Shown here piece after piece: positions 1 through 9,543 of a stretch of DNA of 64,000 nt. Below the pieces are notes generated by a model that ran no database searches, was not told the origin of the DNA, and worked only from the letters and a program-made list of their open reading frames with translations. Within the stretch, counting starts at the first letter, position 1. Each line of letters begins with the position of its first letter. A program made the translations under genes and the position numbers. Source of the DNA: Diatrype stigma (lineage: Eukaryota > Ascomycota > Sordariomycetes > Xylariales > Diatrypaceae); NCBI GenBank assembly GCA_022225965.2, contig JAKJXP020000042.1, positions 1 through 64,000 on the forward strand, read 5' to 3'.

Positions 1-61
1 GGGGGGGATGTAAAGGGCCAAGATCCATGTCGATACTCCTTTATCGGAAAGGAAAGGTTCT

Positions 62-231
62 AGACCGATAAGGGGGGTCGACCGATAAGGAGGTCGACCG
101 ATAAGGAGGTTGACCGATAAGGGGTTAACCGATAAGGGGGGGGACCAATAAGGGGGTGACCGATAAGGGGGCGACCGATAAGGGGGCGACCGATAAGGGG
201 GTGCCCAATAAAGGGGTCGATAAGACTGATA
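62..231. repeat. Minisatellite of GACCGATAAGGGG-type units
   Basis: About eleven imperfect copies of a 13-17 nt unit with the core CCGATAAGGGG lie head to tail. Units differ mainly in the length of the G run and in the dinucleotide before ACCGATAAG. The last copies decay to CAATAAAGGGG and CTGATAAG. Spacing is irregular and there are no unique spacers, so this is a minisatellite and not a CRISPR array. Short open frames through it are a by-product of the repeat. Confidence 0.85.
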
Positions 232-1673
232 AGCTGTTGCAACCTGCTATCATTCCGTTCTTACTTCATGATAGATCCGTAGGCAGCCAACCCCAAGGTA
301 CCTACGTAAACATCATTGAAGTTCTGAACGCGTCAAAGCATCTACATTAAGTCCCTACCGTTCAACCCATAACCCCTCATGACGTCAGAGCCAGAGAGGT
401 AGGCACGCTAAAGTACGCGCTAAAGGCTAAAGCTTTGACATTGAATATTGACTTAGGTAAGCATCAACAACCAACTTACAGCACAACATCGTGTAAACTA
501 TATAGGTACAATATAGGTACAATGGCCATACGGTATACCAATGCACGTAAGTATTCAGAGCATCTCTCGCTTTATATATCTAGCCATAGTACTATAGAAA
601 AATGCTACGTCTGCCTGGAAACTTAGGTATGTAACTTGACTGGGCTTAAACAAAGCCCATAGGTGCAACACTGTAGCTAAGGAGATCGCCCTTGTGTGTA
701 CGTGGAAATATTTTTCAGCATCACTCCTGGACTTGGATAGTACGCGGTCTTGCCTACCTGCGGCGGGTGCAAAGGTTCTGTTTTGGAATACCTATGGTGT
801 ATATAGAGCACCTAACAGATCATCAGTTAGACTACGTGTCGTACATTGTCTGTTGTTGTCAGCACAAGGCGGTTGTATTCATTGTTGCTAAGCTACCCGT
901 ATTAGCGCCATTATCCAACCTACATGGCAAGGCAAATACATCTACAAGAGTCTAGTACCTGACCATGTACACACGCAGCTCTGCAAGTATTACTTACCTG
1001 GGTAATCAGATTGTGGTGCACGCGTGATTCTACGCGAATATTGAACGGTACCTGAGGCAACCTGCTAGCGTGTCTGCCCTTTTGCTGCACCTGGACTACC
1101 AGTCAAATACCGTCCCCTTCACACCACCCTTTCTAAACAGATCAACCAAGGTCATCCGATACTTCCTAGGTTTGTTTACCTTCAGCAACGCAGCGGAGGT
1201 CTTGTCTTCGCATACTGAACACTTCGGCACCCTGTGCATAGTGGTTCAGTACCGAATAACAGACACACCCAAGCCTACCAAATCCATCTCTCCCGTTGTG
1301 ACAACATCTCGTTATTTCCTCTCTTCCACATCTGCCTAGTCAGGCAATTCACTTGTCCTGGTACATACCCAAATCCATCTCAACAGCCTGGCCGTGCCTA
1401 CCCTCAGCAGGTCCAAGGAGCAGCCACTCCTTTCAACCCAACTGCAAGGAACCAGTTCACCGGTCCTAACAACACTACCAGTGTTACCAAAGGGACGACA
1501 AGTTTTACTCTATTCACTGAATCACACATCTCCCTCTTCTAGTTTCTTCACCGCTGGTTCCCTTGCGTCTATCCATTATCGCTGTGATCTTCTTTGCCAT
1601 ACACAAAGCGCCACAAGAACACAGTCTGCCATAAAACCACTACAATCACCCTTCATACATCAATTCAGGTACA
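232..1673. other. Intergenic region, no gene recognised
   Basis: Only short open frames without recognisable protein motifs occur on either strand. The stretch from about 1,560 to 1,673 is pyrimidine-rich (TTCTTTGCC, CACCCTTCATACATC) and leads into the start codon at 1674, so it probably contains the 5' leader and promoter of the RBR gene. No clear TATA box was seen. Confidence 0.4.
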
Positions 1674-3487
1674 ATGGAGGAGGATCAACACTGGGAATAT
1701 CCAGGACACATGGATGCTCCCATCGCTCCTGTTGAGGATGGTTATCCAGATGATTCGTTCAGTGCCGAATTTCTGGCTAATCTCGACCCTGTACTATTGG
1801 CCGAGTCTTTCCCTAACTATAGCCTACAACAGCAAGCACTCTTGACTGAACCCCAGGGTGGTTATCCGATTGAACCCCAGGGCGGTTATCCCATTGAACC
1901 CCAGGGTGGTTATCCCATTGAACCCCAGGGTGGTTATCCCATTGAACCCCAGGGCGGTTATCCCATTGAACCCCAGGGTGGTTATCCCATTGAACCCCAG
2001 GGTGGTTATCCCATTGAACCCCAGGGTGGTTATCCGATTGAACCCCAGGGCGGTTATCCCATTGGACCCCAGGGTGGTTATCCCATTGAACCCCAGGGTG
2101 GTTATCCCATTGAACCCCAGGGCGGTTATCCCATTGAACCCCAGGGCGGTTATCCCATTGAACCCCAGGGTGGTTATCCCATTGAACCCCAGGGCGGTTA
2201 TCCCATTGAACCCCAGGGTGGTTATCCGACTGAACCCCAGGGTGATTCTCCTACGTATCATTATCCACCACCCGATGAAGTACGGGATTGTTATGGGATG
2301 GTCGTTACTCCCGTCCCTGTAGATCGTTACAGAGAGGATATGCCATCCCCAGGAGAACTCGCCGACTCTGAGACTGATTCTGCTCCTTCCCCCACCCACG
2401 GTTAGCAGCCGTTCGGTGGTGGACAGCCTGAGGACGGAACGACCGTCCCTCAACTCGCACAAGAAGACGAAGGGCGCAAGCGCCAGCGCCTGAGATGGGA
2501 GGCCGCTGACGATGAGGATGATCATGCGTGCAATGGTCTGCGCCGAGAAGATATCGACGTCATCATGAGTCTTTGTGATCCTGGCGACGTGGTCCACATC
2601 CACGAACAACGCACCCAAACCCGCGGCCTAGTCAACCGCCGAAAGCACGGCAGGGGCCCCCTGACCAGCGCGGAAATCGAGTCCAAGAAGAAGGTCCAAG
2701 ATAAATGCCGGGACTACTTTAAGGCGAAGCGTCTGCAACAGCTACCGCAATCAAAACTTAACGTCGATGAGTGCGCAGGCTGTCTACGCCGATTCCCGAC
2801 CGAAGACACAGTCCAGGGGCGATGTGTTCATGTCTACTGCTTCAATTGTCTCGCAGGCATGGTTCGGGCCGCCATCCGCGCGGATCCCTTCCATCAGGTG
2901 AAGTGCTGTGGTGTGATCATCTACGAGGATACCCTCCGCAAGGCGCGTGTCACCGAGTACGAGCGCACGGTGTATCGCACCAAGTTGAGCCAGCACAGAA
3001 TGCTCAAGCGCGACTACTACTGCTTCGACTGTGGCGCGCCCGTTGCCTTTCGCAAAGATTATTCGCGCGTTGTTACCTGTTCGGAGTGCGGCAAGAATAC
3101 CTGCAAGACGTGCAGAGGAAAGTCACACTGCGGCTTCTGTGATGAGGCGACGATCGAGCGGGCTCAAATGCCCGAGCATATCTCGTACCTGCTCGCGGAG
3201 AAGAAGTACTGGAAGGAGTGCCCCAACTGCTCCAACCTGGTCCAGAAGAACGGCGGCCTCAAGGACATGGTGTAAGTAGTTTGTCTTCATATTGCCTTTT
3301 CCTCTTCTCCTCTCCACACTCTCCCCGCCCCCCTGTTTCTTTTGAGTTGGCTTTTGAGCTGGAAATGCTGACCCCCATCCCATGATCCAGGTGCAAGTGC
3401 GCGACTACATTCTGCTATACCTGTCGCGAGGCTCTGAAGGAGGGCGAGAAGCATACCTGCACGAAGAATGATGGCGAGGATTCCTAG
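1674..3487 (+). CDS. RBR (RING1-IBR-RING2) E3 ligase-like protein with octapeptide repeat array
   Basis: This gene resembles RING-between-RING ubiquitin ligases, which pass ubiquitin from an E2 through a RING2 cysteine. ATG at 1674 opens an acidic N-terminus, then sixteen EPQGGYPI octapeptides (1848-2231). RING1 starts at 2772 (CAGC...[11 protein letters not shown]...KCC), the IBR at 3021 (CFDC...CSEC...CGFC) and RING2 at 3219 (CPNC...). A GTAAGT...CAG intron at 3272-3390 is well supported: joining 3271 to 3391 yields [12 protein letters not shown], the expected end of RING2, with stop TAG at 3485. An in-frame TAG at 2403 interrupts the frame. It is either removed by a 126-nt GTACGG...CTGAT...TTAG intron (2280-2405, phase-neutral) or is a true nonsense codon. 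The position that is the catalytic cysteine in parkin and HHARI (GGC) is leucine here (KNGGLKDM), so ligase activity is doubtful. The domain call is firm; whether the full-length protein is made is not. Confidence 0.75.
1848..2255 (+). repeat. 24-bp coding tandem repeat, 16 copies plus one degenerate copy
   Basis: Sixteen uninterrupted 24-bp units run from 1848 to 2231 and a seventeenth, diverged unit encodes EPQGDSPT. Each full unit encodes EPQGGYPI, with one GPQGGYPI variant and a final EPQGGYPT. Variation is almost entirely third-position (GGT/GGC, CCC/CCG). Unit length is a multiple of three, so copy-number change keeps the frame. The same DNA is also open in a second forward frame and on the reverse strand, purely because the unit lacks stop codons there. 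Confidence 0.95.
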
Positions 3488-3540
3488 GAAAACGAGGAAT
3501 GCTCCTCGGGTAAGCCATAAGTACACGGGGCTTATGCTGT

Positions 3541-3738
3541 ACAGGGACCCAACACTTTCTTCACGCCGATTTTCTGAAGGACAATGAGGTTGTATATGCT
3601 GGAAATGCGCCTGTCATGGACTTTCTATTTTCTTGCTGCACAGGGACCCAACACTTCCTTGACGCCGGAATTGAGAAGGACAATGAGGTTGTATATGCTG
3701 GAAATTGGCTCGTGATGGAATTTCTATTTTCTTGCTAC
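3541..3738 (+). repeat. Tandem duplication of a 99-bp unit behind the RBR gene
   Basis: Two adjacent copies of about 99 bp begin with ACAGGGACCCAACACTT at 3541 and 3640. They share AAGGACAATGAGGTTGTATA and TTTCTATTTTCTTGCT. The unit equals 33 codons, and one forward frame is open through both copies to a stop at 3808-3810, encoding two similar peptides around KDNEVVYAGN and FLFSC. No ATG precedes the first copy in this frame. It may be a lost 3' exon of the RBR gene. Confidence 0.8.
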
Positions 3739-3810
3739 ACATTTTCTGAGACTGTCGTTACTGATTTGCCGAGGCATTATCCTCACAGTATGGCTAGTAA
3801 CTGCAAGTAG

Positions 3811-4739
3811 TTATTAAGGCCCCTTCTCATCTTAATTTAGCATGAAAACAAATTCAGACTACGGAAAGTCACCATGGATGAAATGTGAAGCTATAATTGA
3901 ACCTCCAAGCCCGAATCCCCGTACTGACTAGGTATAATATTAATCTATTATGTCCGCTCTACCGAAACATCTTGCACCTGAGCACCAATACAATCTTGTC
4001 TTCTACGTTGAGCAGCATCTCCAATGTGGCATGTGGGTCAATGCTAGAGTCAGTCCAAAGCACCAATCCGCTCTTAGCAGGTGCTGTGAAAGATCTCAGG
4101 ACCTACCGGAAGGGGATAAACAACAGGGGTTTTATGCCGACTACCTATCTGGGCAATAGGGCTGACCAGTTGGTCGTCACGATTATCCAGATGGAGTGCC
4201 CACTCCAGTAGGTAGTAGTGAGGGTCAAATGATGGCTGCTGTTTCGCGTTCATGTCACATACTTGTCCGGGCAATGTAACCTGTGTTGGTTTCCCATAAG
4301 ATTATCGCATCTTCCTAACGGGGAGCGTTGCTGACTGCTGATTGCACCGCGTCGGTGCTCCTGTTTCATCTAATAGATATCGTGGCCAACCTAATGCAAC
4401 CTTCAACCTTGGGACAACCATCAGCGTTCGTTATCTAACAGTAGCTCGCAATGGATCCATCATCCCATGACGGAATTATACGTTACACGTCTATACGGCA
4501 GATGCACTTCTATGTCGCTTGACTAAGTAAGTAGTCGGTTATATGCTACCTTGTAAGTTCACGTGGAATAGACAACTGAGCCAACCAACCTGGGCAGTCC
4601 GGGCTATGTCCTCTATAAGAATGCTACCCCCGCCCATCTAGGAGTATTCAATTTTACACTTAGTTGGCAAGCTCAGTCACTCCTTTCGGCACCAGGCAAC
4701 TCTCCCTGCAAATCCTGTAACTGCCACACGTTCCTTACC
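3811..4739. other. Intergenic region upstream of the chitinase gene
   Basis: No supported gene; the open frames near 3.9-4.3 kb are short and unrecognisable. The last 150 bases form the probable chitinase promoter and leader: a CTATAAGA element lies near 4,612, about 130 bases before the start codon at 4740. Confidence 0.4.
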
Positions 4740-5771
4740 ATGCCACGACTTCTCAACACAGGCCTAGCGGCGCTGCCGATTCTAGCGTCGACACTCTTCG
4801 GCGCCGCACCGGCATCCGCATCATGCCCAACCAAGGGAAAGCCATCGGGCAAGATTCTCCAAGGATACTGGGAGAACTGGGACGGATCCGCGACCGGCAC
4901 CCACCCCGGGTTCGGTTGGACGCCGATATCAGACCCCGTCATCCAAGATCACGGGTACAACGTGATCCAGGCCGCCTTCCCCGTCATCCTCCCAGACGGA
5001 ACGGCGCTGTGGGAAGACGGCATGGACACAGGCGTCCAGGTCGGGACCCCCGACGACATGTGCGCCGCTAAGGACGCCGGCGCCACGATCCTGCTGTCCA
5101 TCGGCGGTGCCACGGCCGCCATAGACCTGACCTCGAGCGACGTGGCCGACAAGTTCATCTCGACCATCGTGCCGATCCTGACGGACTACAACTTCGACGG
5201 CATCGACATCGACATCGAGTCGGGGCTGAGCGGCAGCGGCAGCTTCGACGCGCTGTCGCCGTCGCAGGAGAACCTGATTCGCATCATCGACGGCATCCTG
5301 GAGAAGATGCCCGACAACTTCGGCCTGACCATGGCGCCCGAGACGGCGTACGTCACGGGCGGCGCCCTGGCCTTCAACTCCATCTGGGGCTCCTACCTGC
5401 CCATCATCAAGAAGTACGTCGACAGCGGCCGCCTGTGGTGGCTGAACATGCAGTACTACAACGGCGACATGTACGGCTGCAAGGGCGACACGTACGAGGC
5501 CGGCACCGTCGATGGCTTCGTCGCCCAGACCGACTGCTTGAACGCAGGGCTCACCATCCAGAACACCACCATCACGATCCCCTACGACATGCAAGTCCCC
5601 GGTCTACCCGCGCAGGACGGAGCTGGTGGTGGCTACATGACCCCTGACTTGGTCGGACAGGCTTGGGACCACTACGGCGACAAGCTCAAGGGCTTGATGA
5701 CATGGTCGATTAACTGGGACGGGTCGAAGAACTGGACGTTCAGCGACAATCTGCAGGGACGGATCTGGTAG
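4740..5771 (+). CDS. Secreted GH18 chitinase
   Basis: A 343-residue intronless protein that should hydrolyse beta-1,4-GlcNAc linkages in chitin by the substrate-assisted GH18 mechanism. Residues 1-28 form a signal peptide (hydrophobic core AALPILASTLFGA, likely cleavage after ASA). The substrate-site SxGG motif is S120-I-G-G, and the catalytic DxxDxDxE motif is D153-G-I-D156-I-D158-I-E160, with E160 the proton donor. A terminal barrel-strand tryptophan lies in GLMTWSINWDG. No carbohydrate-binding module or Ser/Thr linker is present. The start sits in a good context (TTACCATGC). The sequence style (QGYWENWDG, SIGGATAAIDL, FDGIDIDIE, MTWSINWD) resembles bacterial ChiD/Streptomyces-type GH18 enzymes more than the classical fungal endochitinases; this is from memory of the family. 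Strong third-position GC fits the host's highly expressed genes. Likely roles are degradation of exogenous chitin or mycoparasitism. Confidence 0.93.
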   Translation: MPRLLNTGLAALPILASTLFGAAPASASCPTKGKPSGKILQGYWENWDGSATGTHPGFGWTPISDPVIQDHGYNVIQAAFPVILPDGTALWEDGMDTGVQVGTPDDMCAAKDAGATILLSIGGATAAIDLTSSDVADKFISTIVPILTDYNFDGIDIDIESGLSGSGSFDALSPSQENLIRIIDGILEKMPDNFGLTMAPETAYVTGGALAFNSIWGSYLPIIKKYVDSGRLWWLNMQYYNGDMYGCKGDTYEAGTVDGFVAQTDCLNAGLTIQNTTITIPYDMQVPGLPAQDGAGGGYMTPDLVGQAWDHYGDKLKGLMTWSINWDGSKNWTFSDNLQGRIW

Positions 5772-6382
5772 GCGTCACAGCTACTGTCACTGGTGAGCAT
5801 GGGGTATATATTGCCTGGGGCATATTCAGTGTATATATTGTTTCATCGTGTACATATTTCTGTTTCTATTTGATATCCAATTGAGTTTACAGTTCAAGAC
5901 AAGGATTCCATTGAGATGACTGGCGGTCCCGACGGCGGGTCGTGATACAGAACGCCGGGAATATTGACATCATGAAGGCAAGAAGTGCCTTGCAAGATTG
6001 TAAATATATAGTATTCTACGAAGTAGGTCGTTTGAGCTCATCGTTTGTGCCACTTCATAATCCATGTCTCTTCTTCATTTCCGTCTGATTGGTTGGCCCC
6101 TAAGTTACCGTAGGTACATGTCAGCAACAGAAAGTAGGTACGCCGTAACGACTGTGCCACCGATGGGTGGATCTTGAATACAGCCTTATGCCTCCACTTC
6201 CAATGCCTGTCGTTGCAAGGGAACGCAAGGGATTCGAAGCTTGTATGACCCCCACCTGGTCTTGCCCCCTTGCTTATGAACCGGTACCTTCAGCAACTCT
6301 TATATATCAGCCCCGCCCCTACATCCTTGCATTACCTATCTACCCATCTTGCTTACACTTCGTAGTTTGATATTGCTGATAC
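5772..6382. other. Intergenic region between chitinase and hydrolase genes
   Basis: No gene seen. The first part is AT-rich 3' flank with repeated TATATAT and TACATATT stretches that would suit polyadenylation. The second part contains TTATATATCAG at about 6,299, some 85 bases before the hydrolase start, a plausible TATA-like element. Confidence 0.35.
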
Positions 6383-7272
6383 ATGATGTCCAAGCCAGTT
6401 TTCGTTCTCCTCCACGGTGCCTGGCATAGTCCAAAATGCTGGAGCCGCCTGATTGCGGCGCTCGACAAAGCCGGCTACTCGGCCGTCGCTCCTGCGCTGC
6501 CCTCATCAGGCTCCAGCCCGCCCACGCCAGACTGGTCGCAAGACATTGAGCTGATCCGTAAAACCGTCTCAGACATCGCTGTAGAGCAGGATGTCGTGGT
6601 GGTCATGCACAGCTTCAGCGGCATGACTGGCGGCACGGCCTTGGAAGGCCTAGACAAGGAAGCATGTGCCTCCAAAGGCTGGAAAGGCGGTGTCGTTCGA
6701 CTGGTATACATCACTGCATTCCTGGTACCGGAGGGCTTCCAGCACTCTCCGCATGGCACGCGCGACAACATGGTTCCAGAGATGCGGACGGATTTCGATG
6801 TACGTTGCCTATTCTATCCACTAGCCATGCACACATGAACATGTTATTGTATCCTGACTTCTCCAAGAGCTTCTGGCCGTCAACTCCTTTACTTACTGAC
6901 TGACGATTGACTACTGACTAGGCCGGAGTCATCACCGTACAGCCGGAAGATGCTAAGAATATGTTCTATCAAGATCTGGACGACGGCACGGTTGCTGAGC
7001 TAGCAAAAGACCTGCGTCCACAGAGCTTCGGGGCCTTCTGGAGCACCACTACGTATGCAGCCTGGCGCCATATACCTACTACCTATATCTTATGCACGGG
7101 AGACAAACCGACTACTGTTGTCGCCGCTCAGTACCTTGTCGACTCGGCGCAAGCCAGTCGACCGCACAGGATAGACAGCGTTATCAAGGTCGACACAGGA
7201 CACTCTCCGTTTATTAGCAGGCCGGAATGGACGGCTGAAACTCTTATTCAGGAGGCTGCACGACAGGCCTAA
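6383..7272 (+). CDS. Alpha/beta-hydrolase fold protein (esterase-like)
   Basis: Two exons, 6383-6799 and 6922-7272, encode 255 residues. The 122-nt phase-0 intron has donor GTACGT, CTGAC branch sequences and acceptor CTAG; splicing joins ...RTDFD to AGVITVQPED. The protein opens with the oxyanion motif VLLHGAWHSPKCW. The nucleophile is S79 in MHSFSGMTG, which replaces the usual GHSxGG elbow; the probable acid is D200 (CTGDKP) and the base H233 (DTGHSPF). It belongs to the small cytosolic esterase/methylesterase-like hydrolases common in fungal accessory genomes; the substrate cannot be inferred. There is no signal peptide. Two tandem ATGs occur and I use the first. No neighbour suggests a pathway. 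Confidence 0.88.
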
Positions 7273-7881
7273 GTGGAAGCACAAGTGGAGTTTGGGATCA
7301 CATTAAGTGCACATTGTATTGTTTTTCTCGGGTTATAAGCTAACGGCATTGTATTCTTTCATGCCGGCTTACTTTGAAGCCGATCACACGCCGACATTGT
7401 GCCAGTTTATATTAAAGGAGTGAAACTGCATCATAACACTGACACTGCTTTGAAGCTATTGTTGTCCCATCATGTCTGCTGTATGCAAGAGATTATGGTG
7501 CTTTGTTTGCGATTGATGTTGCCATATGGAAAGAAGACAAAATCCGTCGATGCTCAGCCAGAATTGCTCAATTACTCTCTTGTCCCTGGTGATGACATGA
7601 TGTTATTGCTTTTCACAAGGGAGCAATTAAGTCGATTCCGTCCTCGTTTTGTTCTTCTCGAGCCTACAGCAAAGCCGCTGTAGCTCTTGCCTCACACCAC
7701 CAACAAAGTCCTAGTATATGGTTAGTGATATGTAGAATGGACAGTATGTTTTCTCAAAGGCTTACTGAACAAGCCGTACTGAAAAAGCAGGCAGCGCATT
7801 GGTATGGAATTCACACGTCGAAGTAGAGAGCGATTGTCGTTGTAGGCTTTGTGCGATAACGGCACCGGCCATCCATTGGGC
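7273..7881. other. Convergent intergenic region
   Basis: It lies between the 3' ends of the hydrolase (plus) and the coiled-coil gene (minus). A 94-codon open frame at 7399-7683 begins with GTG, not ATG, and shows no motif. No gene supported. Confidence 0.35.
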
Positions 7882-8484
7882 TTATGATCTCTCCCGAAGT
7901 TTCTGTTCAGCGTCGTGTAGCTCAGCTTGAAGCTTGGGCAGGTACTCCCTGAGGAACTTCAGAGAAGCAGAGGAGTGCCGCAGAGCATGTTGGCCGCGGA
8001 CGATGTCTTTGTCCAAGACTTGCAAGTCTAGCCGCAGAAGCTGGTATCTCTGATCGTCGGCCGCGTTCCCCCTTCCCAGTCTGTGCTGCAACGCGGCAAT
8101 GTCGGCGGCAAGTTGGGGCCTCCGCTCTACGCCCTGTGTGACCATGTGGTCTGTGTCATATATGTCGAAGCTGATTCCGGTGATCAGCGATTGTAGATCA
8201 GCCACTCGTATTTGTAGATCTAAGGCCTTGTTCTGGAGATCGCGGATGATTTCTGCCCGCGCCGCCACGGCTACATCCGCCAGGACGTCTAGAGCTGGAG
8301 TCTCTATCATCTTTGCTATCGGTGCTCGGAATGGTGCTGGAGCTGCAGCTTGTACAGGTGCTGGTGCTGGAACATGTCGATTGGCTAGTCCGTTGCGGTA
8401 GCCGCCGATTGTCGGTTGACAATAACCAGTCGGTGGGCGATAGCCAGTCGATGGGCGACGACCAAACGCAAGATAGACATCCAT
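7882..8484 (-). CDS. Hypothetical coiled-coil protein
   Basis: A 200-residue, single-exon frame from ATG at 8484 (AAACATGG context). I do not recognise a family. The first 35 residues contain GY-rich repeats (STGYRPPTGYCQPTIGGY), followed by an Ala/Pro-rich stretch (APAPVQAAAPAPFRAP). From about residue 60 to the end the sequence has heptad-like Leu/Ile/Ala spacing with many charged residues (LQNKALDLQIRVADLQ; LPKLQAELHDAEQKLRE), so a long helical coiled coil is likely. No signal peptide or membrane segment. The frame continues upstream to a TTG at 8508, but ATG at 8484 is the plausible start. Confidence is moderate because there is no homology argument. Confidence 0.55.
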   Translation of the reverse strand: MDVYLAFGRRPSTGYRPPTGYCQPTIGGYRNGLANRHVPAPAPVQAAAPAPFRAPIAKMIETPALDVLADVAVAARAEIIRDLQNKALDLQIRVADLQSLITGISFDIYDTDHMVTQGVERRPQLAADIAALQHRLGRGNAADDQRYQLLRLDLQVLDKDIVRGQHALRHSSASLKFLREYLPKLQAELHDAEQKLRERS

Positions 8485-9543
8485 GTTTGTTGACTTGCTA
8501 GTTGGCAATTGTTAGAATTCGATGGAATCTTGTTGCAATTCGGAGGGTACATACATGATAACACGGCTGAGAGGTGCTGGGTCTTAGGTAGGTGTGTAGG
8601 CAATCCGGGACGTCGAGGACAGCAGATGCTGGCTTTCAAGAAATGGAAACTGGCCTGGACTGCTTGTGGGTGGACGAGTTGGAGATGGGTGGCAAGAAAA
8701 TTCAAAGGTCGTCTTGCTTGAATAGGTTGATGGTGAAGGGTTGTATTCACTTGAGAAAAGTCTGATACGGCATTGGTGGCAGGAACAGTGTGTACATGTG
8801 TGTGGTACTTGATGGAATATGCGGTATGGGGAACCTGCACGGGAATTAGGCAATGACTGGGTTGCCCATCTGTAACACCACCTGCTCGGATTTTTACCAG
8901 GTATTTCAGATGGTAGAAGTAGTCTGGTTGGGTGATTACCTTGGGTGGCTGGTGCTTTACTGGTATATCCCGGGAAATACAAGGTGAATAATAGAGGAGA
9001 GAGTAACTCAGTGATGCTTGGAAGTTGTACGTATATCTACTCTGGGGTAGCTTACATCGAGGGACGAAGAGAACCAGGATGGCATCGAATAAAGCAGCGT
9101 GACACAACACGGCAAGTATGATCAAGTGAATGGGCAGGCGAATACGTTGAAGATTAGGTAGTACTAGGCCCAGTTGCTCTGGCAGCCGGGTCACTTACAC
9201 CCAACTTCCTGAAATCGAGCCGAGTCTTACAGCCTTTGGCTTCAACCGACGCTCAATGCTACAGTGGAAAGGATTACGAACGATAGGAAGTACACAGGTG
9301 AAATCAATCATCTAAGAAATGACCATAGGGTTGTGCCAACGAGAGTAGCTCTGTTCAACATATGATATTATTCGATATTATTCCAACTCTGAACTTTTGT
9401 GGTCTTTCTTTTTTCGTTGTACTTTCGATTCAAACTTGACTAAGGTGAAGCTACTGTTTCTTATCAGACGGCACTCGTAGTGTGTATACCTATTTGTGCC
9501 GCCAACACACATGTTCCTGCCATTCCAGCCATGCAGCATATCA
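8485..9543. other. Intergenic region with a long open frame lacking ATG support
   Basis: A reverse-strand frame (8385-9194) stays open for 269 codons but starts with a non-ATG codon, has skewed composition and overlaps the coiled-coil gene in another frame. I regard it as the leader/promoter region of that gene. Nothing else was seen up to the 3' end of the Sde182-like gene. Confidence 0.35.

Noticed and set aside
62..231. Possible CRISPR array
   Set aside because: Units are 13-17 nt, contiguous and without unique spacers, and the genome is fungal.
1824..2618. Reverse-strand 264-codon frame across the repeat array
   Set aside because: It exists only because the 24-bp unit lacks stops on that strand; the forward frame carries the start codon and leads into the RBR domain.
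4929..5594. Reverse-strand 221-codon frame
   Set aside because: Antisense shadow of the GC-rich chitinase gene with no motif.
8385..9194. Reverse-strand 269-codon frame
   Set aside because: No ATG start, low-complexity composition, overlaps the coiled-coil gene in another frame; treated as its leader region.
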